Source of the DNA: Rhizomys pruinosus
Lineage: Eukaryota; Chordata; Mammalia; Rodentia; Spalacidae
Assembly: GCA_009823505.1 (NCBI GenBank)
Contig: VZQC01012376.1
Location: 1,328,166 to 1,392,165, forward strand
DNA: 64,000 bases
Direction: 5' to 3'
In this document: piece after piece, positions 20,849-31,589 of the stretch
How the letters are laid out: each line of letters starts with the position of its first letter
How positions within the stretch are numbered: position 1 is the stretch's first letter
Program-made: the position numbers and the translations under genes
The notes under the pieces: model-generated
Database searches by the model: none
What the model saw: the letters and a program-made list of their open reading frames with translations, nothing else
Told to the model about the DNA's origin: nothing

Positions 20849-22255
20849 CTCATATCAAAACCCTACCCCCCCATAGAACAAGGAGAAATATGACGATGAT
20901 GAGGTCATTCTCCAACTGTAAATTGGAGACAACTATTATAGAGGTAATCTCTTATAAAACCGGTAAAAATGCCTTCTTTAATTGACTAATAGACATAGGA
21001 ACTGTGAAAAGGATTATACTCTGTTCAGAACCAAATATAATAATAAAGTCCTTGGGCTATGCACTTAGGCAAAGTATATTAATGCAGGAGCTCTGACATC
21101 AGCAATGGATTGTTCTACCAGGGGGATGTTGGCCAGGGGATCCAAGGCCCCACAAAAGGTAAGGGCTCCTTGCCCCTAAGTTGGGATACCTGCAGGAGGA
21201 GAGGCGATAAGACCCTGCTGCCGAAGACCTGACGTTAACATGGGAGGGATGTATTGAGACCGCACATGCAAGGGTACAGATGGCCTCTGGAATGCCAGAG
21301 AGTGTTCCCAAAGGCCACTAAACCAATGAGCAAAATACGCGGTCTCCCTGAGTCAAGCTGGACTCCTCCGTCAGCACCAAGCTACACCTCACCTGGGTGG
21401 AAATACTGTGCAGCAGAGGCAGCCTGTGCCTGTATATCCTAACTCTAATTGGCTATGGCTCTCTCCTTGGAGGAAAAAACCAAGGCTGATGCCACAAGCC
21501 TACATCCTCGACAGGTTAGGATATTTATATGCCATAGTAAGGCCTTGTCATATTTAACAGGAGGGGGGGGGAATGTAACTCATGGATTAACATATCATGC
21601 ATATATGTGTCTATGCCAAAGTACCTACCATAACTATTAGTGCTGCTTAATACCTATATATCTAATTGCTTGTAGACTTTCATCAGTAGGATCGAAAGGT
21701 CACTCCTGGACAAACTGTCAGCCCATGAAAGAGAACAGCCAGAATTGACCAGCATCCAAGTCACCAGCTCCAGAGGGGGGGGACTGTTTTACTTCTCATA
21801 CCACCTGTGCCCCTTTTCTTAGCCCTAGGGAACAATCTGGCGGAAGAGGGGGCATGGTAGAGAATGTTTAAAAGGCTGCGTAGTTGGGGTGAATGGTGGA
21901 AAACTATGCAATGTAGTGCTGGACACTTATTTGATCAACTTGATATATGAAGCAATACAACTCACTGTCACCCCCCACTGGATGGGGGTGCTGTGGGGGT
22001 TTGGGCACAAAGCCTGCAAATTGGTTTGTGGCACGGAGGATGCCTGTACTCATGGATTATCACTAAATAGCTAAAAAATGAAAAAAAAAAACAGAGAAAG
22101 ATGAAGACAGTTATAGCAGAAATACATGAATTGGAGGATGGGGAGGGGGTGGGGGGGAAGGGGAAAGGGAATATGCCTGAATCTGAATTGGAATGATGTA
22201 TGAAATGCACAAAGCATCAATAAAAAAAATGCTAAAACAAGACAAAAACAAAATA
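20849..22255 (+). mobile_element. nested copy of the same repeat with A-rich 3' end
   Basis: This segment carries its own version of both halves of the repeat, then at 22080-22250 an L1-like 3' UTR with 'gggaatatgcctgaatc', an AATAAA and an A-rich tail. AATTGGCT lies at 20841-20848 before it and again at 22256-22263 after it, consistent with target-primed insertion into an older relative. Confidence 0.7.
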
Positions 22256-23090
22256 AATTGGCTATTAAGCTCTCTCCTTGGAAATAATTCACAAGCTGAT
22301 GTCAAAAGCTTATGTCCTCTAGTGGGTTAGGCGATGTTATAAGCAACAGTAAGACCTTGTCATCTTTTTTACAGAAAGCTATAGTTCATGGATTAAGCAT
22401 ACCATCAACATCTGTGTCTAATGGCCCAGTTGTAACTTACCAATAATTAGTACTGTTTAAATGTCTGTTTAAATGCCTGTGCATCTAATTGTTTGTGCTT
22501 TTTTAGTAGGATTAAAAAGATATGGGCGTGGTGGCGCAACTGCCTTTAAATCTAGCACTTGGAGGGAGAGGAGGTCGGCATCTTTGTGAGTTCAATGCCA
22601 GCTTTGGTCTATAGAGTGGTTCCAGGACAGCTGGTGCTAAAAAATACCAAAAAAAAAAAAAAAAACCTAAAAAGAAAAAAAAAGAAAGATATTACCTGGG
22701 TAACTGCCCAGGCCATGAAAGGAAACATCCTGAATTGATCAGAGTCCAGAATGACACCTCCAGAGAAAGACTGTTTTTGGCCTCTCGCCTACTTGTGCCC
22801 CCTTTTGTTAAAGCCTAGGGAATAATCTGTGGAAGAGGGGGGCGTGTAGAATGTAAGGGCTACTGCCAATTGGGGTGAATTTGATTGGAACTCCAGCATG
22901 ATAGACTGGACTCTTTTTGATCTAACTATTGGCTGTGTAAAAATGCAACCCTCCAGCTGGATCAATGGGGATCCTTGGACCTGCATAAGTTTGGGGCTAT
23001 AGATTGCTTGCAAATTAGGTTTTGGGTATATAAACAAAATGATCCATTGGTACTGCCCTGCTCCATCCAGCACGTTCAAGATAGGTCATT
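22256..23090. mobile_element. unclassified interspersed repeat, 3' part of host copy
   Basis: 'ctctctccttgg' to about 23030 matches 21458-22065 of the nested copy, including 'cctagggaataatctg' against 'cctagggaacaatctg'. A B1 interrupts it at 22522-22685. Confidence 0.75.
22522..22685 (+). mobile_element. B1 SINE, indel-rich
   Basis: The B1 order is intact but many single bases are missing or added ('gcgcaactgcctttaaatc'), and the flanks show 'aaaagatat' and 'gaaagatat'. Confidence 0.85.
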
Positions 23091-23189
23091 TTAAGAACTC
23101 ATGTATTTAAGAACAGATTTCTTTATAGATGCCAACCTCTTCCATGGGGCAATGTGTCACTGCCTCTCAAAAATCAAAAACATGGAAAA

Positions 23190-24478
23190 TGTGGGAAAAG
23201 GTCCAGCTTGAATTTCAGGGCTAGATTTCCAACTGCCCAAACGAAGCAGAGAGTTCCTGGGCTCTGCCCCAAGGAGGAGCAGGCAGCATGGCCTCGGTAC
23301 ATGATAGTGGGTGAGCAAGGTGTGCAGTGGCATGGACGTGGGGGACTCATGAATTCTGGTCCTGGGGAAACCTTGTATGTCATTTGGTTTTAAAAGCAAG
23401 CTGTCAGCCATACTACTCCTAGGCATGTGTCGAAGCTCAAAGATCACCCCACCGCAAAGTTTATACATGACGGACATGTTTATTTCAAGCTCATCTTCAC
23501 TATATGCAATGGAGATGGAACCACTCAATGCCCTCAACTTGATGAGTCTGGCAATAGAGAAAATGTGGTACATGCTGCCCACAATGGAGTTTTCTGCGCA
23601 GTAGAATGAAAAATGACATCGATAAGAGACTTTGCAGGAAAATGGCTGGAGCTAGACAGACAGTCTGATTTGAGTGAAGTAACACAGTTCCCAGAAAAAC
23701 AATGATGAATGGTATCCCTCATTCTGTGGATGCTAGTGCCAATGTATTTAGTTGTAAGTATTTTTTTTGCACGGCCCCTTGAGCTTTTCTGTCCAGGGCA
23801 GTTGGGAGTGATGCTATTGGAAACAACAACAGAAAAGGACTGCATCACTAAAGACTGACTGAACAGTGAACTTCTGCTTCAGAACAGTCAATTCCACATG
23901 GAGAGAATACTTGAGAAGAGCTGAGGAAAGAGATGAAAAGCATGTTTGGCAGAATGCATGAGCTCTGGTGGGGTGGGGGGATAGGGTGAGGGACACGGGC
24001 CTAAATTTGATAATCTTGTACAAAATATATATTAAAAATCAAAAAAAAAAGCAAGCTGTGGCAAGGAGTAAATTTAAATTCATAGTAACATCATCACGGA
24101 ATTCCTGGCCGTTATTTTTATTAATTATTGTGCACATACAGGCTACGGTAGGCCTGCATTTCTTTCGGGTGGCCAGTGGGTTGGAAAAAGGTTCCCTTTG
24201 AGGACCACCAACCTGGGTAGCTGGTGTTGTGAGTGAAATTCCTGTCCTGGCTCTGGGCAGGTGGGAAGTCATGGCCAAGAGTGGAACACGTGTCTCATGG
24301 GTCCAGGCTAAGGGCCTAAGTTGGCGTTACCACTTAGGTTGGGCTACGGGAAGTAGCTGGCTGGTCTCTTTGCCGAGTGGCCAGCCCCCCACAGTGTCTG
24401 CAAAGTGGGTGCTGTGTCCCCATCCCCCTTAGCAGGGCCGCGTGGTCCCTGTTCGGCATAAAAAGAAAGCTTCCTGCA
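23190..24478 (+). mobile_element. second copy of the solo-LTR family, split by L1
   Basis: Starting TGTGGG and ending GCA, it aligns with 4929-5653: 'gcaagctgtggcaaggag' against 'gcaagctgtagcaggta', and 'accaccaacctgg' in both. Its middle is interrupted by a 5'-truncated L1 at 23405-24046. I see no matching 6-bp repeat at its ends, so one flank may be altered. Confidence 0.7.
23405..24046 (+). mobile_element. 5'-truncated L1 inserted in the LTR
   Basis: The region resembles the end of L1 ORF2 and the 3' UTR: 'tttatttcaagctcatcttc', 'agagaaaatgtggtacatg' and 'aaatggctggagctagac', then a G-rich stretch and an A tail. It is flanked by the 13-mer AAAAGCAAGCTGT at 23392-23404 and 24047-24059. Frames are broken and no full protein is encoded. 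Confidence 0.85.
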
Positions 24479-24544
24479 CTCGTGTCCCTCCCTTTGCCTG
24501 TCAGACTATCAAAACAAAGGTCCCTAAGAAATTAGAGTCTCCCC

Positions 24545-25400
24545 CCTAAAATCTCATGCCGGGAGAAGGAAAAGCTGAAGCCTGATGCCAGCCAGAGGGG
24601 GACTTGTCCCTAGGAAAGAAATGCCACACAGTGCTGACTGTTAGGTCTGGGCTTCCCAGAATCCCAAGGGACACAGGTGCCCACTTCCTCCAGAAGCTGT
24701 CAATCTTCTGACCCCTTCCCCTGTACCTGAGGTCCCGCCCCATGGGTATAAATGGGTGGACCCCAGCTGCCATCTCTCTCTCTCTCTGCCCTTTTACCCC
24801 CTGCCCTGCCCCTGGCTTTGCCCCCTGCCCTGCTGTCTGATTCCATCAGGCATGTGCAGGTGGCCTGCACTGGCAGTCCCACATGAAAGTAAAACATGTT
24901 CCTGGAGTGACTTAAGTTTCATGTGCCTTTTTATTTGGGGTTCATCCTTTTTTATACTCTAACGCTGACCACATCTGACCCACACTGCTTACTTGTTTTT
25001 TGTGGGGTTTTTTGTTTTTTTTTTTTTGTCTTTTCAAGACAGGGTCTCCCTTTAGTCCCTGTAGACCAGGCTGGCCTTGAACTCACAGAGATCTGCCTGC
25101 CTCTGCCTCCCGAGTGCTAGGATTAAAGGCATGCACCACCACGCCCGGCTACACTGCTTACTTATGCATACCTCTGGCTCTCTACTTGAACCCAAGTCTC
25201 ATGTCAGGACCCCAAAGAAAGACTTGCAGGGACTGAGTTTACTAGACCTATATGTCCTTTCCAACATGGCTGCATTTAATAAATCTCTTATTTGAGCTTT
25301 TCACTTTAACTTGTCTCTTTTGCTGGCCTGTTGAGGACGGGTGGCTGAACCTGACTCTTGGGTCTTCGAGGGCACCGTAGTTAAGCCTATGACTCTAATA
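24545..25400 (+). mobile_element. LTR-like sequence, split by a B1
   Basis: A 'gggtataaatgggtgg' TATA-like stretch near 24745, then AATAAA in 'catttaataaatctctt' near 25275 and a U5-like 'tgtctcttttgctggcctg', have the order of an LTR. Ends and target duplications are not found, so this is tentative. Confidence 0.4.
24995..25150 (-). mobile_element. B1 SINE, reverse, with 13-bp target duplication
   Basis: A full-length reversed B1 lies between two copies of ACACTGCTTACTT (24982-24994 and 25151-25163). Confidence 0.95.
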
Positions 25401-26262
25401 ATTCCAGGAACAATTTTGGAACAAAGCCAAGATTATCATATTTGTGTGGAACTCTCCATATAACAAGGTGCCGTGTACACATCACATCAGGACTACCTTA
25501 GCCCTGTCACTGACCTTGCGGCAGATTCTTTTAAAGGAGTATTTCTGAGACAGAAGACACCACAGGGCCCTGATGCCAGCAAGCTAGAGACAGGATACCA
25601 ATATGACAGCTGCATACTGGAGGCTGGCCCAGGGCACCTAGGCATCACCAAATATCTGGGGCTTGTGTGTCTTGTGGATCTAGCCAGCATGCTGGAACCT
25701 ACAGGAGATAGGATCTTATGAGAAAATAATGCATAGGCCTCAGAGATGGCTATGGACTTGTCATCCTATGTACATCTGATGAGAATGAGAGAGGGACAGG
25801 TGACACCTGCTCCGTCTGCCCTCCATCTGTGGGTACCCCCCATTACAGCCACAGTGATGGGCAGCCTTTATGTGGGGGGCTATCTCCCTGGACACCTTAC
25901 ACAGAGCCATTGTTTATCTCATTTTAAACTTGAAGAAGTAAAGGGCCAAGATGATCAGGTAAATTGCCCAACATCACACCATTAAGAAGTTAAAAGACAA
26001 GAACACAAGTCAAATGTGTCTTATACTGTACCAACCTCTGTTACCACATTGTTTCCCTTTTCTATTTCCTGTTAAGATTATCCTATAGTACCAGTCCAAA
26101 GATGGAAGGGATTTTGCTCAGAAGACCACATTTAGCACATGGGTTACTCAGCTGCTAGGAAATCCTAGTAGACTGAGACATCTCAATATGGGGGCTTGAC
26201 AATGACCATAGGACCACTTCCTCCCCAAACTTTCCTTTAGCAAATGGAGATGTCAGACTGTG
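25401..26262. other. unique sequence with a MIR-like stretch
   Basis: Positions about 25905-26040 read like MIR ('aaattgcccaacatcacacc'). Two overlapping open frames at 25473-25721 and 25493-25690 have no recognisable homology. Confidence 0.45.
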
Positions 26263-26264
26263 GC

Positions 26265-26470
26265 TATGCCTCAGTTGATAGAATGTTTGCCTAGCATGTA
26301 TAAAACTCTCGGCTCAACGACCAGCACTGCACACAACATGTATGGTGGTACAAGCCTGTAATCCCAGCACCTGGGAGGTAGAGGCCAGAGGATCAAAGAA
26401 ATTCAAAGTCATCCTCAGCTACATAGCAAGTTAGAGCCCAGCCTGAGCTAAAGGAGACCCTGTCTGAAAA
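26265..26470 (+). mobile_element. B4 SINE
   Basis: An ID-like head ('gcctcagttgatagaatgtt', 'tgcctagcatgtataaaac') is followed by a B1-like body ('cctgtaatcccagcacctgg') and tail. Confidence 0.8.
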
Positions 26471-26555
26471 AGAAAGAAAAGAAGGAAGGGAGGAAGAAAG
26501 AAAGGAGGGAGGGAGGGAGGGAGGGAAGAAAAGGAAAAGAAAGGAAACATAGCCA
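26465..26555. repeat. (GGAA/GGGA)n purine repeat
   Basis: An imperfect GAAA, GGAA and GGGA run grows from the B4 tail. Confidence 0.9.
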
Positions 26556-26689
26556 CGTCGTGTAATTCTAGAAGCTAAAGGTAAACAGTGGGCTAAGGAG
26601 GATGGGAACCCTCATGTCAAACATCATAAGGACCTGTGCACTTCCAGACTCCCCTGCCAACAAAAACCTCTTAGATACTGGGTATTTCT

Positions 26690-26820
26690 TTTTTCGTATT
26701 TTATTTGTTATTTTTATTTTTACGTTTGTAAGTACACTCAAGTCATGCAATACCCTTGGAGGTCAAAAGAGGGCATCAAATTCCCCCTGGAATCCAAGCA
26801 GCCATCTGTCCAGCCCCCAT
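26690..26820 (-). mobile_element. B2-like SINE fragment, reverse
   Basis: 'cattcaaaatgcaatacc'-type wording is reduced to 'tcatgcaatacccttggagg' and the head remnant 'gccatctgtccagccccc'. It is internally deleted. Confidence 0.65.
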
Positions 26821-27862
26821 ACTGGGCATTTTTACAGGACATTTAAGACAAAGTCTCCAATCCAAGGGAGCTTAGCCTCTAGTCAACATAAATATGCACA
26901 GAACATGTAATCCATAGCTTTGTGGCTTCAACCTATGGCAGAGCAAGAGCAAGAAAAGGAAAGACCCTTAAGGACTGGGGAGGGAGATGTCAGAGAATGT
27001 AAGGAGTTTGAACTGGGCCTTGAAGAGGTGTTAGGGCTGAAGAGGGAAGGGTTTTCCTTGCAGAGTGAGCAGCAGAAGGAAGGCCTGGGCATGGGCAGTG
27101 GTGGGCTTGTGTGGAGGACTGGCAGCAAGTAGACCACCCGCTGGGTGACAAGCACTGGATGGCCATTCATTGGCTAGGAAGCCATCAGTATGGAAAGGGA
27201 AATATTTGGTACCCGGGACTCCATCCTCCTACCTACAAGCCTGAAGCTACATCCCTCTGCCCACGAGAAGACCAATAGGCAGACAGACATGCATATGCAT
27301 ATCACAGGGATGCACACACATCCTACATTGTATTTGTTCCTGTCAGAAACCCGCCTGAGAGACTGATGGGAGATTCCAGAGGAGGATGGGGAGGGCCCCT
27401 ACAGCAGATTGTTGAGGCTCTAATTACATAACTTTGAGGTGGAAATTTAGTAAAACCACAGACTTGGAACAACATAAAAGTGCATAAAACAACCCCATCC
27501 ATTCATTATGCAAAGAAATTGCTCATTTTGGGAGTTTGGATTACAGTCGAAAGCTTATAAAGCAAAAAGATGGAACTTGATGGAATCCTGTAAGAACGGG
27601 CATGTTCTCCACAGAAAGCACACCTGTTGGCTGCCACCTCACCAGTGAACCTAGTGACTCCTCTATCTAGGGAAGCATGACCATCCAACTCCCCTGGGCC
27701 CACCTCCAAGAGTGGGGAGAAAGAAGCATCTGAGGGGATGGCTGCCTACTACGATTCTTAGACCACAGGGAAAGGTGCAGGAAAGAACGATTGACCAGGA
27801 GAGACAATGGTGGAGTTTGGGTTGTGTTGGAAGGGCGCCTGGATCAGAAAAGGAAGATAGAG
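26821..27862. other. unique sequence with a possible ancient repeat
   Basis: About 27000-27110 ('gaactgggccttgaagagg') resembles a very widespread mammalian repeat. No exon is recognised. Confidence 0.4.
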
Positions 27863-27873
27863 TCTATGCATTG

Positions 27874-27971
27874 ATTTGGGGGGCGGGAGAGATGGCTCAG
27901 TAGTTAAGAGCGCCTACCACTCTTGCAGAGAACCCAGGTTCGATTCCCAGCACCCACACGGTGGCTAAGAA
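27874..27971 (+). mobile_element. B2-like SINE lacking its 3' half
   Basis: The head and B box ('ggttcgattcccagcaccc') are intact, but the element stops at 'ggtggctaaga' without body or A tail. The target-like TCTATGCATTG follows at once. Confidence 0.85.
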
Positions 27972-27982
27972 TCTATGCATTG

Positions 27983-28160
27983 TAGCCGGGCATGGTGGTG
28001 CACGCCTTTAATCCTAGCACTTGGGAGGCAGAAGCAGGCGAATCTTTGTGAGTTCAAGGCCAGCCCGGTCTACAGAGTAAGTTCCAGGACAGCTGGGGCT
28101 ATAGGGAGACCCTGTTTTGAAAAGACCAAAAAAANAAAAAAAAAAAAAAAAAAAAAAAGA
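27983..28160 (+). mobile_element. B1 SINE
   Basis: A full-length B1 with a long A tail containing an N at 28135. TCTATGCATTG occurs before the B2 (27863-27873), between the two SINEs (27972-27982) and after this B1 (28162-28172). Confidence 0.95.
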
Positions 28161-28172
28161 ATCTATGCATTG

Positions 28173-28511
28173 CTTTCATGGGGGATAGCCCCATCTGTCT
28201 ATGCAAAGAACTCCCGGAGGCCAAGATCAGCACTGGAAACAACAACAAACCACCTGGACCTTGTTCACCTTAACTTCTATATTTTATTGTCTTCATTTTC
28301 CCTTTACAGTATAATTTGGGGGGATGATTAAATTCATTGACGAGTTTTTATCAACATGTGCTATAGGACTCTACCAGGAAAAAATACTTGGTAGTCAATA
28401 AAATGGGAAATTTTCTAACTAAATTCACACACACAAAATTCGGAATGTTATCTTGTTGAAAGGCTGAATGTACAAATCAGAAACATAAATAAAGATAATT
28501 TTTAGTATAAA
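28173..28511. other. unique sequence
   Basis: AT-rich, with no repeat or exon signature that I recognise. Confidence 0.4.
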
Positions 28512-28752
28512 AAGTATTCAGGGGCTGGAGAGGTGGCTGAACAGGTAAGAGCACTAGCTACTCTTCTAGGCAACCTGGGTTTGATTCCCAGCACCCGCAT
28601 GGCAGCTGGCAACCATCTGTAACTCCGAGGGACCCCACACCCTCTTCTGACCTTCAGGGGCATTGTACAACACGGGTGCACTTACTACATGCAGGCAATA
28701 CACTCTACACATAAAATAAAAATAAAAATAAATAATAAATAAAAAATTATAG
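28512..28752 (+). mobile_element. B2-like SINE
   Basis: Head 'gctggagaggtggctgaac' is followed by a body missing part of the 'ccagttccagggg' block. It ends in an AATAAA-rich tail. Confidence 0.9.
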
Positions 28753-28998
28753 GGGCTGGGAGATGGCCTGCGGTTAGAGCGCCAACTTCTCTTGCAGAGG
28801 ACCCGGGTTCGATCCCAGCACCCACATGGCGGCTAAGAACCCATCTTTAACTCCCCTTCTGGGAGACTCCAGTTCCAGGGGAATCCAAGACCCTCTTCTG
28901 ACCTCTGCGGCATTGCACAGACACGGGTGCACAGGACTGCATGCAGACAGTACACTCATACACCTACAAAAAAACTAAAATAAAATTTTTTTAAAAAT
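28753..28998 (+). mobile_element. B2-like SINE, indel-rich copy
   Basis: Small deletions run throughout ('gggagatggcctgcggttag' where the family has extra bases). It is of the 17-bp-duplication type, though that block is damaged. Confidence 0.9.
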
Positions 28999-29049
28999 AA
29001 AATAATATTTCTAAAGACTCAGGAAGTATTGCAGTTAAGAAACTTAAAT

Positions 29050-29345
29050 TGGGCTGGAGAGATGGCCTAGCGGTTAAGAGCACCAACGTCTCTTACAGAG
29101 GACCGGGTTCGATCCCCAGCACCACATGGAGGCTGAGAACCTCTTAACTCCATCCCCAGCACCCACATGGCGGCTGAGAACCGTCGGAAACTCCAATTCC
29201 AGGAGAACTCCAGTTCCAGGGGAATCCGAGACCCTCTTCTGACCTCTGCGGCATTGCACGACATGGGTGCACAGGACTGCATGCAGACAGTACACTCATA
29301 CACATACAAAAATAAACTAAACTAAAATTTTTTAAAAATAAAATA
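29050..29345 (+). mobile_element. B2-like SINE with internal partial duplication
   Basis: The block 'ccccagcacc...catgg.ggctgagaac' is present twice (around 29115-29140 and 29155-29180), so the element is longer than its relatives. It has the 17-bp duplication. Confidence 0.9.
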
Positions 29346-29395
29346 AAATATTTCTAAAGACTCAGAGAAGTATTGCAGTTAAGAAACTTAAATTT

Positions 29396-29640
29396 GGGCT
29401 GGAGAGATGGCCTAGCGGTTAAGAGCACCAACTGCTCTTACAGAGGACCCGGGTTCGATCCCCAGCACCCACATGGAGGCTGAGAACCGTCTGTAACTCC
29501 AATTCCAGGAGAACTCCAGTTCCAGGGGAATCCGACACCCTCTTCTGACCTCCGTGGCATTGCACTACACGGGTGCACAAACTTGCATGCAGACAGTACA
29601 TTCATACATATACAGAAATAAATAAATTTTTTTTAAAAAT
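29396..29640 (+). mobile_element. B2-like SINE, well preserved
   Basis: Intact A-box region ('tagcggttaagagc') and B box GGTTCGATCC at 29452-29461, both 17-mer units, and an A-rich tail. This copy could still be transcribed by RNA polymerase III. Confidence 0.95.
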
Positions 29641-29789
29641 TAAAAAAAAGAAACTTAAATTCATTAGACATTGTTTAACTTAGAGTTTCTAAAATTTTTA
29701 GTTAGTCAAAAAAACTAGGACTTTTATTTTTATTTGCGAAATGTCTATCAGGAACAAGAGTTTTATAAAAACAAACTTTAGGAAATTGT

Positions 29790-30175
29790 ATTTGTTGCTT
29801 TTGATTTACTATGATAAAACTACCTGAGAATTTAAATACAATATTGTGTATTTTACCTCAGGGCTTCAGGGGATTCCGTCCAGCACGGTAGGGAGGACCT
29901 GGACACACAAAGCATCATGGTAGCAAGGAGATGAGAAAAGGGAATACAAGAAGACACAGGGGCAGGGTACAGCGCCAGGACACACCCCTAGAGACCCACT
30001 TCCCACAGCTAGGCCCAACCTCCTACTTTGCACCACCTCCCAACAGAACGTCATAGTGTATATCAATCAAGGTATTAACCCATTGGTTCAGTTAGAGCCA
30101 TCAGCATCCAATAATCACTTTCCAAATGCCCCAGCACATAATACTGTGGGAGCATTTCACATTCCAATCGCAACA
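29790..30175 (-). mobile_element. MaLR LTR remnant, reverse
   Basis: 'ctatgataaaactacctgag' near one end and 'cccaacctcctactttgcac' plus 'caccacctcccaacagaac' later follow the reversed MST/MLT1 order. Confidence 0.55.
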
Positions 30176-30479
30176 GAAATAAGAACTTTGGGGCTGTTTT
30201 TTTCAGTTTCTGGCTCTAAATGTAAAGTTCATAATCATTGGGTAATTCAATACATCACTATTACCTGTTCTTGTTTTAGTCTGGGTAGGTAAAGCTCTGT
30301 CTAGTATTGCTCCAATTTAATCATCTTACAAGGTTGTAGTATTCATTCGTACAGAGATTAATTATCAAGCTTCTAAGTGGAACCAGGGCACGCTTCAGCC
30401 TCAGACTCTCTGAGACTTGCACCACCATGTCCTAGTACTCAGAGAGGAAATTCAAAAAGAAATCTTAGCCAGAGACACC
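30176..30479. other. unique sequence
   Basis: No gene or repeat is recognised. Confidence 0.4.
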
Positions 30480-30840
30480 CAACCATGCCTGTGTACCAAA
30501 GGAAACACATATTAGAGTGTAGTGTCAGGATTATGTATGTTCAAAACAATGGTGAGACTCAGAACAACCCAAAAATCCATCACCAGACAAAGCTGTGGTA
30601 TCTACACGATGGAATGCTCCTCGGCAATAAAAAAGGAATATACTCACAAATACTATGAATGAGTCTCAGAATCATTATGCTGAATGAAAGCCAGATGAAA
30701 GAGAAAACAGGCTGTGTGTTTCATTTAGATAAAACTCCAAGAAATGCAAACTAATGGCAAACAAAAAAACAATCAACAGTTGCCTGGGGGAGGAGTTACC
30801 AAAAGGATTTACTCCATTGGTGCTGAGAAGACTTTAGGAA
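30480..30840 (+). mobile_element. ancient L1M 3' fragment, first part
   Basis: 'gatggaatgctcctcggcaa', 'tgaatgagtctcagaatcat' and 'atgctgaatgaaagccag' are characteristic of old mammalian L1 3' ends, as is 'acagttgcctgggggagg'. It resumes after insertions at about 31590. Confidence 0.8.
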
Positions 30841-30875
30841 TACATGATGCACCGGGGGTCGTGGCGCCTTTACAT

Positions 30876-31037
30876 GATGCACTGGGGGTGGGGTCGTGGC
30901 GCCTTTAATCCTAGCACTTGGGAGGCAGAGACAGGCGGATCTTTGTGAGTTCAAGGCCTGCCTGGTCTACAAGGTGAGTTCCAGGACAGCTGGGGCTACA
31001 GGAAGACCCTGTCTTGAAAAGACCAAAAAAAAAAAAA
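30876..31037 (+). mobile_element. B1 SINE with duplicated 5' end
   Basis: A full-length B1, but its first bases ('tcgtggcgccttta') occur twice, at about 30857 and 30893. 'ggaatacatga' flanks it on both sides. Confidence 0.9.
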
Positions 31038-31089
31038 AAAGGAATACATGACGCATGAGAAGCCTTTAGGAATACATGATACGAATTAT

Positions 31090-31588
31090 ATTAGTTACTT
31101 TTCTGTTGCTGTAATAAAACACCATGACCCCGTGGTGCATGCCTTTAGTCCTAGCACTTGGGAGGCAGAGGCAGGCGGATCTCTGTGAGTTCAAGGCCAG
31201 CCTGGTCTACAGAGCGAGTTCCAGGACAGCTGGGGCTACAGGGAGGCTCTGTCTCGAAAAGACCAAAAATAAAAATAAAACGCCATGACCAAGAGAACTT
31301 ATGGAAGGAAGAATTTATTTGAGCTTATGGTTCCAGAGGATCAAAGTCCATTATGGCGGGGAGGCATGGTGGCAAAGCGGCTGGGGTAGAAAGGGAAGTT
31401 CACGCCTTCAAGCACGCCTGGGAAGCAGAGGGAGCCCGGAAATCTGTCAAGGCTTAAGAACTCTCTAAGCTCACCCCCAGGGATGAGCTTCCTCCAGCTC
31501 GGCCACACCTTCTAAGATGCCCAACTGGGGACAAAATGCCCAAATACTTGGAGCCTATGGGAAACGTTCTTATTCAAGCCACCACAGG
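31090..31588 (-). mobile_element. rodent medium-reiterated repeat split by B1
   Basis: 'ttctgttgctgtaataaaac' at the start and 'cattcaagccaccaca'-like end at 31573-31588 define a common rodent repeat (RCHARR1/URR1 or MaLR-like, unresolved). A B1 at 31123-31270 interrupts it after 'acaccatgacc' with 'cgccatgacc' after. Orientation is uncertain. Confidence 0.6.
31123..31270 (+). mobile_element. B1 SINE inside the rodent repeat
   Basis: A B1 missing the first few bases, with a short A-rich tail and a 'ccatgacc' flanking repeat. Confidence 0.95.
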
Positions 31589-31589
31589 A

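Larger units (their letters stand above)
28999..29660. repeat. tandem duplication of a spacer plus B2 unit
   Basis: The spacer 'gtattgcagttaagaaactt' occurs at about 29027 and again at about 29371, each followed by a B2. The end 'aagaaacttaaattcattag' after the last B2 marks the original site. Period is about 345 bases. Confidence 0.9.

Noticed and set aside
23380..23850. Short frames in the L1 inserted in the LTR considered as functional ORF2
   Set aside because: Only the very end of ORF2 is present and the frame is interrupted; the element is a dead 5'-truncated copy.
29396..29480. tRNA-like segment with A and B boxes considered as a tRNA gene
   Set aside because: It is the head of a B2 SINE, followed by the B2 body and A tail, and it does not fold into a full cloverleaf by eye.
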